Assembly (NCBI RefSeq): GCF_049445795.1 | Contig: NZ_JBMSDT010000001.1 | Span: forward strand, 186,001 to 250,000 | Reading direction: 5' to 3' | DNA length: 64,000 nt | Source: Larkinella sp049445795 | GTDB lineage: Bacteria > Bacteroidota > Bacteroidia > Cytophagales > Spirosomataceae | Shown here: positions 34,312 to 43,182 of the stretch, piece after piece | Layout: the number at the start of each line of letters is the position of its first letter | How positions within the stretch are numbered: the first letter of the stretch is position 1 | Made by a program: the position numbers and the translations under genes | Notes under the pieces: model-generated | The model's database searches: none | What the model saw: the letters and a program-made list of their open reading frames with translations, nothing else | Told to the model about the DNA's origin: nothing

Positions 34312-35079
34312 ATGCGCGCTATCATCATCGAAGACGAGTATCCGGCGGCTGAACGACTGGAAAAGCTGATTCACAAGCTGGACCCCACGATTGAGATCGG
34401 GACGGTTCTGGAAAGCGTGGAAGCCGCAAAGCGCTGGTTTTCAATGAGTCAAACTGTTGATCTTATTTTTTCGGACATCCAGCTTTCCGACGGCCTGAGC
34501 TTCCAGATTTTCGAAGCGTTTCCGGCCCACAGCCCCATCGTGTTTACCACGTCCTACGATGAATATGCCATCAAGGCATTCCGGGTCAAGAGCATCGATT
34601 ACCTACTGAAACCCATCAAGTTGCCCGAACTGGCCGAGGCCATTCAGAAATACCAACGGCTGAAGCAGGACTTTTCACCCCAGGCCTACGCCCAGAAAGT
34701 AGAGTCGCTGCTCGACAGCCTTCAAATGACCCGCCGGACGCACAAAACCCGGTTTTTGGTCAAAAACGGCGAGCAGTTGATCCCGATCCCGCAGGAACAG
34801 GTCGCGTATTTTTACACCGCCAACGAACTCGCCTGCCTGGTCGGGCGCGACGGTCGGCAGTACCTGGTCGATTACACGCTCGAAGAACTCGAATCGCTGG
34901 TCGATCCGAGGCAGTTTTTTCGGCTCAACCGGCAGTTTATCGCGCAGGTGACGGCCATCCAGAAAATTCACCCCTATTTCAACGGCAAACTAAAAATCGA
35001 GCTTCGGCCCGAAACCGCGCAGGAGGTAATCGTCAGCCGCGAAAAAGCTTCTTCGTTCAAATCCTGGCTCGACGGCTAA
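34312..35079 (+). CDS. LytTR-family response regulator
   Basis: 255 residues. Receiver domain (1-120): acidic pocket IIEDE, phospho-acceptor D55 (LIFSDIQLSDG), conserved Lys in DYLLKPIK. LytTR DNA-binding domain (about 150-250): LVKNGEQLIPIPQEQVAYFY, FFRLNRQFIAQVTAIQKIHPYFNGKLKIEL. Cognate partner of the LytS-type kinase just upstream. LytTR proteins in Bacteroidetes often control envelope or surface genes; the flanking barrel proteins are possible targets (inference). Confidence 0.94.
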   Translation: MRAIIIEDEYPAAERLEKLIHKLDPTIEIGTVLESVEAAKRWFSMSQTVDLIFSDIQLSDGLSFQIFEAFPAHSPIVFTTSYDEYAIKAFRVKSIDYLLKPIKLPELAEAIQKYQRLKQDFSPQAYAQKVESLLDSLQMTRRTHKTRFLVKNGEQLIPIPQEQVAYFYTANELACLVGRDGRQYLVDYTLEELESLVDPRQFFRLNRQFIAQVTAIQKIHPYFNGKLKIELRPETAQEVIVSREKASSFKSWLDG

Positions 35080-35168
35080 CCAATTTCTGTCCCTTTTCTG
35101 ATGATTCGTTTGCAGACGCGCTACCGCCCTGCCCGGCATCGCCTGTGCCTTTTTGTCCAACTACCGCC

Positions 35169-35699
35169 ATGCAAAAGCTTTTCGTTTTCCTCCTCCTCGT
35201 TGCTCTAAGCGGCCCGACCCTCGCCCAGCATCCTTTCCGCTACACGGTTTGGGCCGACGGTTTTGTGAACGCCCAACTGCCCAAATCGAACCTTTATGGG
35301 CTGGGTGTCGGCGGTCGGCTCGAACTCAGCAAACCGCTCCGAAACGGCCCAAATGCCCTCTTTGTCCAAGCAGGTTACGGCCGGTTTTTCGAGAAAGCCG
35401 CCTTTACGGCCGACATCGGGCTCCTCAATGTCGGCTACCGCTACCAGTCACGCCGGGCTTTTCAGGCATCGGTCGGCCTGGGGGCGCAATACCGGTCCGA
35501 ACGAATGCGGCTGCAATTTGCCGATGGTACCGTCGATGAGACGTTCAACCATTTCATGCCCAGCGCAACGGCCGGACTGGGCTTTCGGCTGCTGACCCGC
35601 TACCGCGTCGGTCTGGAAAACCGGGTGCTGTTCAAGCCCGAAAGCGGCACGCTCACCCTCCGAAATACGCTGGTTTTATCCCTCGGTTATACCTTTTGA
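35169..35699 (+). CDS. Small outer membrane beta-barrel protein
   Basis: 176 residues with a signal peptide (MQKLFVFLLLVALSGPTLAQ). Barrel-like strands (FVQAGYGRFFEKAAFTADIGLLNVGYRYQ, FQASVGLGAQYRSERMRLQF, LGFRLLTRYRVGLENRVLF) end in TLVLSLGYTF, a terminal aromatic strand. ATG at 35169 preferred to an in-frame ATG at 35145. Ends 8 nt before the start of the peroxidase gene, suggesting co-transcription. Confidence 0.78.
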   Translation: MQKLFVFLLLVALSGPTLAQHPFRYTVWADGFVNAQLPKSNLYGLGVGGRLELSKPLRNGPNALFVQAGYGRFFEKAAFTADIGLLNVGYRYQSRRAFQASVGLGAQYRSERMRLQFADGTVDETFNHFMPSATAGLGFRLLTRYRVGLENRVLFKPESGTLTLRNTLVLSLGYTF

Positions 35700-35707
35700 A
35701 GAACATC

Positions 35708-36871
35708 ATGAAAACCGCTACGATCCTGTCAAGTGTTGCCAGTATGGCCTTTTTCGGCGCTAGCGTGCTGTATTCCTGCCAGTCGAACGGCCTGGAAGTC
35801 AATCCCGACGAGTCGATCGGTGCGTTGCCGCTCACCGTTGCCGACCCGGCCGACAACCCCCGTACACCCGAAAAAGTGGCGTTGGGGAAGGTGCTGTTCT
35901 ACGATCCGGTTTTGTCCGGCAATCAGGATGTGGCCTGCGCGACCTGTCACCACCCACAGTTTGGCTATGCCGACGGCCTGGACTTGCCAATTGGTGTCGG
36001 GGGCGAGGGGCTGGGCAAAAACCGCCGGTTCCGGGCGGGTCAATCGGCGGTTTTTACCAGACGCAACACACCCACCCTGCTGAACGTCGGCTTCAACGGC
36101 ATCGATGCGCGCGGGCAGTACAACCCGTCGACGGCGCCGATGTTTTACGACCTGCGGGCACAATCGCTGGAAGCCCAATCGCTGCGGCCGATTGCAGCTT
36201 TCGAAGAAATGCGGGGCACGGTTTTTACAGAAACGAATGCTGTCGATAGTGTGCTGGCCCGGCTGCGGGCCATTCCGGCCTATCAGGAACAGTTTCGGGC
36301 GGTTTTCGGAACGGGTAATGCCATCACGGCTCAGAATCTGGGGAAGGCCCTGGCCGCTTATGAACGCACGCTGGTCGCCAACAATGCGCCCTTCGACCGG
36401 TACCGGCGCGGGGATGCTTCCGCCATGACCGAAGCCCAGAAACGCGGGATGGTTTTGTTTATTCAGAACGGCTGCAATGCCTGCCACAGCGGCCCCATGT
36501 TCAGCGATTACAAAGTCCACGTGCTGGGCGTGGTCGATCACGAAAAGCTGCCCGAATCCGACGCTGGGAAAGACAATACCTACGCTTTTCGCACACCCAC
36601 ACTCCGGAATGTGGCACTGACGGCACCCTACATGCACAACGGCAAACTAGCTTCCCTGCCGGATGTGATGACCTTCTACGATGTGGTAACAACCGGCGAA
36701 CAACTGAACCCACGCGTGCCGACGAGCCGCCTGGATTCGCTGCTGCGGCCCCGCGTGAGCCTTCACAACGACCTGATCCAGTTTCTGAATGCGCTGACGG
36801 ACCCCGGTTTTGATCAATCCGTTCCGGCCAACGTGCCGAGTGGTCTTTCGGTTGGTGGTCGGCTTCGGTGA
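35708..36871 (+). CDS. Di-haem cytochrome c peroxidase-like lipoprotein
   Basis: 387 residues. Signal with lipobox LYSC (Cys24). Haem sites CATCH at 77-81 and CNACH at 256-260; the MauG/CCP motifs RNTPTLLNVGFN, FYDLRAQSLE and AFRTPTLRNVALTAPYMHNGKLASLPDV are present. It should sit in the periplasm facing the membrane and reduce peroxide or act as a MauG-like oxidase. Shorter than its paralog at 9938-11827, as it lacks the N-terminal extension. ATG at 35708 chosen; TTG at 35696 would overlap the preceding gene. Confidence 0.92.
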   Translation: MKTATILSSVASMAFFGASVLYSCQSNGLEVNPDESIGALPLTVADPADNPRTPEKVALGKVLFYDPVLSGNQDVACATCHHPQFGYADGLDLPIGVGGEGLGKNRRFRAGQSAVFTRRNTPTLLNVGFNGIDARGQYNPSTAPMFYDLRAQSLEAQSLRPIAAFEEMRGTVFTETNAVDSVLARLRAIPAYQEQFRAVFGTGNAITAQNLGKALAAYERTLVANNAPFDRYRRGDASAMTEAQKRGMVLFIQNGCNACHSGPMFSDYKVHVLGVVDHEKLPESDAGKDNTYAFRTPTLRNVALTAPYMHNGKLASLPDVMTFYDVVTTGEQLNPRVPTSRLDSLLRPRVSLHNDLIQFLNALTDPGFDQSVPANVPSGLSVGGRLR

Positions 36872-36998
36872 GCAAACGGTGTGGCCATATCGGAGGCTGC
36901 TCTGAACCTGTGAAACGGCAGACCGGGCGGAATAAAGGCGAAAACCGTACCTTAATTTCTGCCGCCGAAAGTCAACGGAGTTGCTCATTACCTGTGTC

Positions 36999-38858
36999 CT
37001 ACTGCCAGGTTTGAATCCCGATCACGCCGTAGGCGTATAGATAAACAGCCACGATCAGGTGCAGAACCGACAGAATGGTTGCGTGCCAGTATAGCACCGG
37101 ATTGACTTTCGCTCTGCGTTCCCTGACGACCGTGACCACCGCCCAGATTGCCAGAAGCGCGAATAAAAGGCTTGAAATCATCATCGAAACCGACACAAAC
37201 GTAACCTTTCCCAAGCTTTCAAAAGGATCTTTCCCACCAATCGTAGTCAGAATCAGAAACGCCAGGAAGCACAAACTCGCCAGAAACGGCCACCGGAGCA
37301 GGCTTTTTGCGGAACGGTCTTTCCGCCAGTTACGAATAAACCAGATACTTCCAACCAACACGGAACCCAGCCAATACAACAGCCAGATAAAACACAGGCC
37401 AAGCTGCCCGAACGTCAGAAACGGCGAAATTCGTTTGAGAACCAGACTCCCGGAATGCACTACCTCACCGGCCAGCGGGTCGTCGACCTGTACCAGGCTG
37501 ATCTGGCCGGTTTTAGAAGACGCGTACTGATGATCTCCGGCCGCTACATAGGTCTCCAAACTGCCCCCAAACATGCCCCGGCCAAAAACAAACTGATTGA
37601 AGCTCCTGAGATGCTGTATGTTCATAATTCGCTCCAGAAAATAGCTCATTTGCATCCGTGGGTTAATGGGCATGTAATACCCCGCCAGCGAAGTTGGGGT
37701 TGGTCCCTTGCTCCGCCGGGTCGAATCGGTTGGTAAGCCGCGGGTCTGAAAGTTGCGAATCAGGTCTACAATCCGAAGTATCGCATCGGCATTGCCCGCA
37801 TTGATCATGACCGCGTACCCAAGCCGGTGCTTGGGGAGGTACGAAAAATCCGTTAACCCGCCGGTCACCCCACCCGAGTGCGACCGGTAAACAAACCCGT
37901 TATGGGGGGACGACATATTGGCCAGACCATAGCCATGTTCCAGCCCGGCTTTGGCTCCCGATGAGGTCGAAGGCGTTTCCATTCGTTTCAACGAAGCTTC
38001 GCTGATCAGCGGTTTTCCATCCACCCGGCCCCGGTTGATGAAAAACCGCAGCATGCGGACCATGTCTCGCGGAGACGCATTGATCGACCCGGACGGGCGG
38101 ACACAAATGTGCCAGTACGGCTGCGGTTTTTGATCGACGTACAGGGTAGCCCCCTGCTTTTGGTAGCGGTCGGAGGCAAAAAAGGTCATGGTTTCCATGC
38201 CCATCGGCCCGAAAAACTGCTGTTGAATGTAGTCTTCAAACCGCTGGCCGGTGACTTTCTCCACGATGTAGGCCGCCACGGGCGGTCCCGAATTGCAGTA
38301 GGCCATCCGCGTGCCGGGCACCCAGCGCGAAATCCGGGAATGCGGGTGGTAGTCCAGGCCCTGTTTTAACGTAATTGTCGGATCACTAAGAGCATACTCG
38401 GTCAGGTGCATGTCATCCCAGCCCGTGGTGTGTTCCAGCAGGTGTTCAATTAGAATCGGATGGGTCTGCTCCCAGGGATTTGTAAACTGGATTTCCGGAG
38501 CCCGGTCGCGCACTTTATCTTTCAGACTAACCCGGCCCTCTTCCTGTAGCTTCAGAATGGCCAGCGAAACAAACATTTTGGTGACGGAACCGATCCGAAA
38601 CATCGTATTCTCGGTGGCTTTCACCCGCTTTTCCAGACTTGCCTCGCCCAATCCGGCCACCCAAACCGTGCTATCCCCCTGCACCAGCGCCACCCCGGCG
38701 GCCGGGGTTTTGGTTTCTGTCAAAATGGCTTCAATCGCCCGCTGAAGCTCCGGTACCGTTTTTGGTATTTTCGGCTTTTGCTGGGCCTTTCCGTATAGAG
38801 GCACGAAAAAAAAGAAAGCAAAAAATACCGTACTGAAGAGTTTTTGAGGGAAAGCCAT
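36999..38858 (-). CDS. Serine hydrolase (beta-lactamase/class C type) with membrane tail
   Basis: 619 residues: signal peptide (MAFPQKLFSTVFFAFFFFVP), then a class C-like serine hydrolase domain with S91-V-T-K94 (catalytic Ser/Lys), Y187-C-N189 and HSGGVTGG. The C-terminal 170 residues hold four hydrophobic helices (FGQLGLCFIWLLYWLGSVLVG onward). Relatives are D-aminopeptidases, esterases or PBP-like enzymes, not true antibiotic-resistance lactamases; the substrate is unknown. ATG at 38858 chosen because a start at 38897 would precede the signal by 13 residues. Confidence 0.9.
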   Translation of the reverse strand: MAFPQKLFSTVFFAFFFFVPLYGKAQQKPKIPKTVPELQRAIEAILTETKTPAAGVALVQGDSTVWVAGLGEASLEKRVKATENTMFRIGSVTKMFVSLAILKLQEEGRVSLKDKVRDRAPEIQFTNPWEQTHPILIEHLLEHTTGWDDMHLTEYALSDPTITLKQGLDYHPHSRISRWVPGTRMAYCNSGPPVAAYIVEKVTGQRFEDYIQQQFFGPMGMETMTFFASDRYQKQGATLYVDQKPQPYWHICVRPSGSINASPRDMVRMLRFFINRGRVDGKPLISEASLKRMETPSTSSGAKAGLEHGYGLANMSSPHNGFVYRSHSGGVTGGLTDFSYLPKHRLGYAVMINAGNADAILRIVDLIRNFQTRGLPTDSTRRSKGPTPTSLAGYYMPINPRMQMSYFLERIMNIQHLRSFNQFVFGRGMFGGSLETYVAAGDHQYASSKTGQISLVQVDDPLAGEVVHSGSLVLKRISPFLTFGQLGLCFIWLLYWLGSVLVGSIWFIRNWRKDRSAKSLLRWPFLASLCFLAFLILTTIGGKDPFESLGKVTFVSVSMMISSLLFALLAIWAVVTVVRERRAKVNPVLYWHATILSVLHLIVAVYLYAYGVIGIQTWQ

Positions 38859-38907
38859 TTCTCGGACCGTTATCTTTTCTGGTAAGCACGAACCCACTTC
38901 AGTCTAC

Positions 38908-39840
38908 CTACTTCACCGGCGTAAAGATCATTTTCGGCAACTTCATGGCGTTGTCGATGAGTCGGATTTCCAGTTTCAGGATTTCCGCTTCGGCTTTAGC
39001 GTCGATTTTTTCAGGATCATCGCCCGGTTTGTGGTAATCCGGATGGCCGCCGGTATGAAAGAACAACACCGGAATCTGTTTCGCATAAAAAGCCGCATTG
39101 TCCGAACCGCCGTTTCCGGCCCGGTCGGTAAAAAACTTAATCCCGGCCGTAACGCCCCGGAAGACCTCCGGCCAGGCGTCGGCGGTTCCGTAGCCCCCGA
39201 TTCCGACGCCCCGCTCCGGGTTATAGCGTCCGATCATATCCATGCAAATCATGAAATTCAGCCGGTCGAGCGGCAGCGTCGGGTGATTCAGAAAATGGCG
39301 GGAACCCAGCAACCCGAGTTCCTCCGCGCCGAAGGCCATAAAGAGCAGGTTGTACGGCTCCTTCACGTCGTTTCTGGCGTAATACTGCGCCAGTTCGAGC
39401 AAACCGGCCACGCCCGAGGCATTGTCGTCGGCCCCGTTGTGAATCTGTCCCTGCGGGTTTTCAGCCAGTGAACTGCCCTGGTTGCCCAGGCCGAGATGAT
39501 CGTAATGCGCACCAATCACGATGGTATGGTCCGCACCGTTATCCAGAAAACCGATCACGTTGGCGGCTTTTCGCACACTATCGGGCACCACCACCCGCCG
39601 AACCTTGGCCGTAAAATGCTGGTAATAACCGTCTCCGCCCAGCGGTTTTAGACCGTATTTTTTAAAATACCGGGCAATGTAGGCAGCGGCTTTGGCATTT
39701 TCGCGACTTCCCGTCCCCCGGCCTTTCATGCGGTCGGAAGCCAGCTTTTCGATGTGCTGTTGAATCCGGTCGGCCGCCGGTTCCTGCGCCCGGAGCACCG
39801 TTGTGAAGAGAAGAAAAAGAGCAAGAAAGTGGTAGTTCAT
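38908..39840 (-). CDS. Exported M28-family metallopeptidase
   Basis: 310 residues with a signal peptide (1-18). Zinc ligands and catalytic residues of M28: AHYDHLG (H112), NGADDNASG (D138), GAEELGLLGSRHF (E173, E174), CMDMIGR (D201) and FFHTGGHPDYHKPGDD (His). It should act as a secreted aminopeptidase. Start ATG at 39840 chosen; an upstream start at 39906 would precede the signal. Located between the serine hydrolase and the permease, all minus strand. Confidence 0.93.
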   Translation of the reverse strand: MNYHFLALFLLFTTVLRAQEPAADRIQQHIEKLASDRMKGRGTGSRENAKAAAYIARYFKKYGLKPLGGDGYYQHFTAKVRRVVVPDSVRKAANVIGFLDNGADHTIVIGAHYDHLGLGNQGSSLAENPQGQIHNGADDNASGVAGLLELAQYYARNDVKEPYNLLFMAFGAEELGLLGSRHFLNHPTLPLDRLNFMICMDMIGRYNPERGVGIGGYGTADAWPEVFRGVTAGIKFFTDRAGNGGSDNAAFYAKQIPVLFFHTGGHPDYHKPGDDPEKIDAKAEAEILKLEIRLIDNAMKLPKMIFTPVK

Positions 39841-39946
39841 GCCCGCAAAGGTAACGGTTTTGGGTGGTTTCGGTGCTGCCGAAAACCGGGCACCGAAACC
39901 ACCCAACCGGATTTGATCCGTAAAAACCGGGATAAAACCGTGCCGT

Positions 39947-42604
39947 TTACTCCGAGCGCAGATTGTTCACCGGATTCATGAAAGCCGCCCGAATGCTCTG
40001 GAAACTGATGGTGAGTAAAGCAATGACAATGGCCAGCAGCCCGGCGAGAGCAAACACCCACCACTCGATGTCAACTTTATAGGCGAAGTCGTTCAGCCAT
40101 TGGTTCATGGCCCACCAGGCCACGGGGGCTGCCAGGAACAGCGCCACCAGCACCAGCTTGACGAAATCCTTCGACAACAGAGCGACAATACCGGCCACCG
40201 ATGCACCCAGCACTTTCCGAATGCTGATTTCCTTGGTACGCTGCTCGGCCGTAAACGTCGCCAGCCCGAACAGCCCCATGCACGAAATCAGGATGGCGAT
40301 GGCCGTAGCGGTATTGACCAACCGGCTGGTTTTGTGTTCTTTTTCGTACAGACTGGCAATCCGCTCGTCCAGAAAGTCGTACTCAAATTTTTTATCAGGA
40401 TGAACAGCCGCCCACTGTTTTTCGATTTCAGCCAGCGTACTTTTCATTTCGGTCACGGTTTTTCCCGAAAACCGCACCCCAAGATTTCTGGCCTGGCGGG
40501 GTAAAAAACTGATAAAGGCCGGATCAATTTTTGAATGGAACGATTGCTCATGAAAATCGGCCACGACCCCGACAATGGGATACGGTTTTCCGTCGAATTC
40601 CAGAAATTGATTCAGAGCATCCGCCGGTTTTTGAAAACCCAGCCGTTTGGCAAACGTGGCGTTGATGACCAGCTCGCGCAGGGAATCGCTTTTCAGGTAA
40701 TTCCGCCCGGCCAGCAACCGCAGGTTATACAAAGGGATAAAATTGGCATCGCCGACTTTGGCCGACACATCGAGTTCGATTTCTTTTTTACCCCGGTATT
40801 TCATTTTTGTCATCATGTAGCTCATGCCCATCGGCGGGAACCATTGTTTCGTCACCCGCTCCACGCCCGACAACTGGCTGATCTTTTCCTTCAGAATATC
40901 GGTTTTTCCCGCCCGGCCCGATTTGATTTCAATAATGGCGTCGGTCGAAAAACCCAGATCCTTGTTGCGGATGTAACTCAATTGCCGCTCCACAATCAGC
41001 GTTCCGATGATGAACACCAGTGAAACCGTAAACTGGAAGACAATCAGCGCCTTCCGCAAATAGCCCTTCTGACCGCCTTTCAACGCACTCTGCCCTTTGA
41101 GCGTCAGGGCCGGTACATACGACGACAGGACCAGCGACGGATAAAAACCGGCCAGCAAGGCCGTTGTGACGGTCATTCCTACCAAAAACAGTCCGGTTTC
41201 GAGACTAAACAAGTTAACGGTTAGCCCTTTGGGAGTCAATGACTGAAAGGCGGACAGCATGGGGCTTACCAGCAGCAGGGCAACCACCACCGCCAGCAGC
41301 GTCAGCAGGACGGTTTCGCTCAGGAATTGAAAAATCAGGCTTTTCCGGCTGCTGCCCAGCACTTTCCGGACGCCCACCTCCTTCGCCCGCTGCACCGACT
41401 GAGCCGTCGACAAATTGATGAAGTTGATGGCCGCAATCAGCAGGATAAATACCGCCACGCCCATCATCCCGTAGAGCGTCGGCAGGTGGGCTTTTCGGGA
41501 ATAATTATCGCCGTAACCACTATCAAAATGCAGGTCTGACAAGGGTTGCAGTCCCGGCATAAACTTGAATTCCCCCTGAAAATGCCGTTTGGAAAACTGC
41601 TGGAATGACTGATCAAACTGCTCCGGACTGGCCCCTTTCGGCAGTTTGACATACGCCTGCGACGACGACCAGATATCGTCCCACTGGTCGAGGTTAATGC
41701 TGCGTCGCATCAGGCTGCTGCGGATGGTCGCGAACGAAATGAAATCCGTGAACGTCAGATCTGTCGGTTTATCCCAGTCTTTTACGATGCCGCTGACGCT
41801 GACCCGGACGGAATCCCAGTAGATCACTTCTTTGCCCAGGATTTGCTCCAGTGGCAGATCGCCAAAGTATTTACGGGCCTTGTGTTCCGACAGCACCAGT
41901 TGAAACGGTTCGGCGAGGGCGGTTTTCGGATTTCCGGCCAGCCACTGATACGAGAAAATATCGAAATACTGCGGTTCTGTTACGATGATCTCGGCATTAT
42001 CGACCTCATGATTCCGGTGATCGAACCGCTTCGGTTTGTCTTTGCCGTTGGGAATCAGCACTTCCGATTCGATGTTGTGAAAAGCCGCCACCGTGCCCAG
42101 CCCGGCTACTTCACGCCGGACGGCCGCCGGAAGCGGATTCGGTACAAACCCAGCCGGGTGGGTGTCGGCCCGGGGATTGAATTGTTCGATCCCGACCAGG
42201 CGGTAAATCCGTTCCCGGTCCGGGTGGAAAGTGTCGTAGCTCAGTTCGTAGGTCGTGATCAGGTAAATAATCAGACAGGCCAGAACCCCCAGACTGAGCC
42301 CAGAGAGGTTGATCAGCGCACTGACCCGGTGTTTGGTCAGGTTGCGAAAAGCGGTTTTGAAGTAGTTTCGGATCATAACCGGATGTAAAAAAGAAGGTGA
42401 GGCATAGTCGTCTATCCGGCGTTTTAAGGCAAACGGACGAATAAATTTTAGGACATTCAGGATAAACCGCCGGTCGGCTTGGGCGACTCCGGCCCGGGCT
42501 ACATCCCGCTCGTAGCGCTCGTACAGATCGCCCTGAATCTCCTCCAGCAAGTGGGGCGCACAGAACGCTTCCAGCAATCGGTCGGCCCAGCGGGGTGGCT
42601 TCAT
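39947..42604 (-). CDS. ABC transporter permease of FtsX/MacB type with prefix domain (copy 1)
   Basis: 885 residues. N-terminal permease prefix (PPRWADRLLEAFCAPHLLEEIQGDLYERYE), then the first membrane helix, a MacB_PCD-like periplasmic domain, an FtsX block with SVQRAKEVGVRKVLGSSR, a second periplasmic domain, and a C-terminal FtsX block with EQRTKEISIRKVLGASVAGI. Two full FtsX halves are thus fused in one chain. These act in efflux or envelope mechanotransmission with a separate ATPase, not seen here. A paralog lies at 43183-45801, with PadR upstream of it. Confidence 0.92.
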   Translation of the reverse strand: MKPPRWADRLLEAFCAPHLLEEIQGDLYERYERDVARAGVAQADRRFILNVLKFIRPFALKRRIDDYASPSFLHPVMIRNYFKTAFRNLTKHRVSALINLSGLSLGVLACLIIYLITTYELSYDTFHPDRERIYRLVGIEQFNPRADTHPAGFVPNPLPAAVRREVAGLGTVAAFHNIESEVLIPNGKDKPKRFDHRNHEVDNAEIIVTEPQYFDIFSYQWLAGNPKTALAEPFQLVLSEHKARKYFGDLPLEQILGKEVIYWDSVRVSVSGIVKDWDKPTDLTFTDFISFATIRSSLMRRSINLDQWDDIWSSSQAYVKLPKGASPEQFDQSFQQFSKRHFQGEFKFMPGLQPLSDLHFDSGYGDNYSRKAHLPTLYGMMGVAVFILLIAAINFINLSTAQSVQRAKEVGVRKVLGSSRKSLIFQFLSETVLLTLLAVVVALLLVSPMLSAFQSLTPKGLTVNLFSLETGLFLVGMTVTTALLAGFYPSLVLSSYVPALTLKGQSALKGGQKGYLRKALIVFQFTVSLVFIIGTLIVERQLSYIRNKDLGFSTDAIIEIKSGRAGKTDILKEKISQLSGVERVTKQWFPPMGMSYMMTKMKYRGKKEIELDVSAKVGDANFIPLYNLRLLAGRNYLKSDSLRELVINATFAKRLGFQKPADALNQFLEFDGKPYPIVGVVADFHEQSFHSKIDPAFISFLPRQARNLGVRFSGKTVTEMKSTLAEIEKQWAAVHPDKKFEYDFLDERIASLYEKEHKTSRLVNTATAIAILISCMGLFGLATFTAEQRTKEISIRKVLGASVAGIVALLSKDFVKLVLVALFLAAPVAWWAMNQWLNDFAYKVDIEWWVFALAGLLAIVIALLTISFQSIRAAFMNPVNNLRSE

Positions 42605-42606
42605 CA

Positions 42607-42641
42607 GAATTAGGAGTTATGAATTATGAGTTAAGAGTTAA
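42607..42641. repeat. One-armed GAGTTAA/GAATTAT heptad array
   Basis: Five consecutive 7-nt units (GAATTAG, GAGTTAT, GAATTAT, GAGTTAA, GAGTTAA) in the divergent gap between the permease start (42604) and the Uma2-like gene. No mirrored arm is visible. Confidence 0.9.
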
Positions 42642-42685
42642 ATGGGCTGGGAGTCGTGGCTTACGGTTTTCAGGATCAGTTTTAG

Positions 42686-42693
42686 TATCTTTG
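42686..42693 (+). promoter_or_regulatory. Probable -7 element of the Uma2-like gene
   Basis: TATCTTTG, an exact TAnnTTTG match 18 nt before the ATG at 42712. The upstream -33 TTG is not clear (TTA at 42661-42663, 22 nt away), so confidence is moderate. Confidence 0.45.
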
Positions 42694-42711
42694 ACTAATT
42701 GCATCTACGCT

Positions 42712-43182
42712 ATGGAAACAAAGGCCGTTGAAATTACCGAAATCGAAACGCCACTGGACGAAACGATGTCGTTGAACCATTCCCGTCTCACCTACCGCCT
42801 GAGCATTTCCCTGGCCCCATACGATCCCCCGTTCGACATTATGCCGGAACTCGAACTGGAATTGATGACCGGACGAGCGAAACCCGATATTTCTATCTTC
42901 CGGAACCTAACCTTCAACTGGGAGGAAGACATCATTCGGTATACCCAACCGCCCATCACGGCCATCGAAATCCTTTCGCCGACGCAGGCTTTTGATGAAT
43001 TAACCGGAAAAATCCGGAAAATCTATTTTCCTGGCGGGGTGCAGTCGGCTTGGCTGGTCGTGCCAACGATCAAAGCGATCCATGTTTTTTTGCCGAATCA
43101 GCCCGTTAAAATCTACACCGAAGGTGCCATCGTTGACCCTGCCACGGGCATCGAACTTCAGCTAGGTGACATTTTTCGTTAA
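42712..43182 (+). CDS. Uma2-family putative restriction endonuclease-fold protein
   Basis: 156 residues. Matches the Uma2/DUF820 family with a PD-(D/E)XK-type nuclease fold: VLSEL-like MPELELEL, KPDISIFRN (the PD motif), ITAIEILSPTQAFDELTGKIRKIYFPGGVQSAWLVVP and a C-terminal strand. Function of Uma2 proteins is poorly known; they are often multicopy in Cytophagales and cyanobacteria. ATG at 42712 chosen; the longer frame from 42595 would read through the heptad array. Its stop codon abuts the stop of the convergent permease with no spacer. Confidence 0.85.
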   Translation: METKAVEITEIETPLDETMSLNHSRLTYRLSISLAPYDPPFDIMPELELELMTGRAKPDISIFRNLTFNWEEDIIRYTQPPITAIEILSPTQAFDELTGKIRKIYFPGGVQSAWLVVPTIKAIHVFLPNQPVKIYTEGAIVDPATGIELQLGDIFR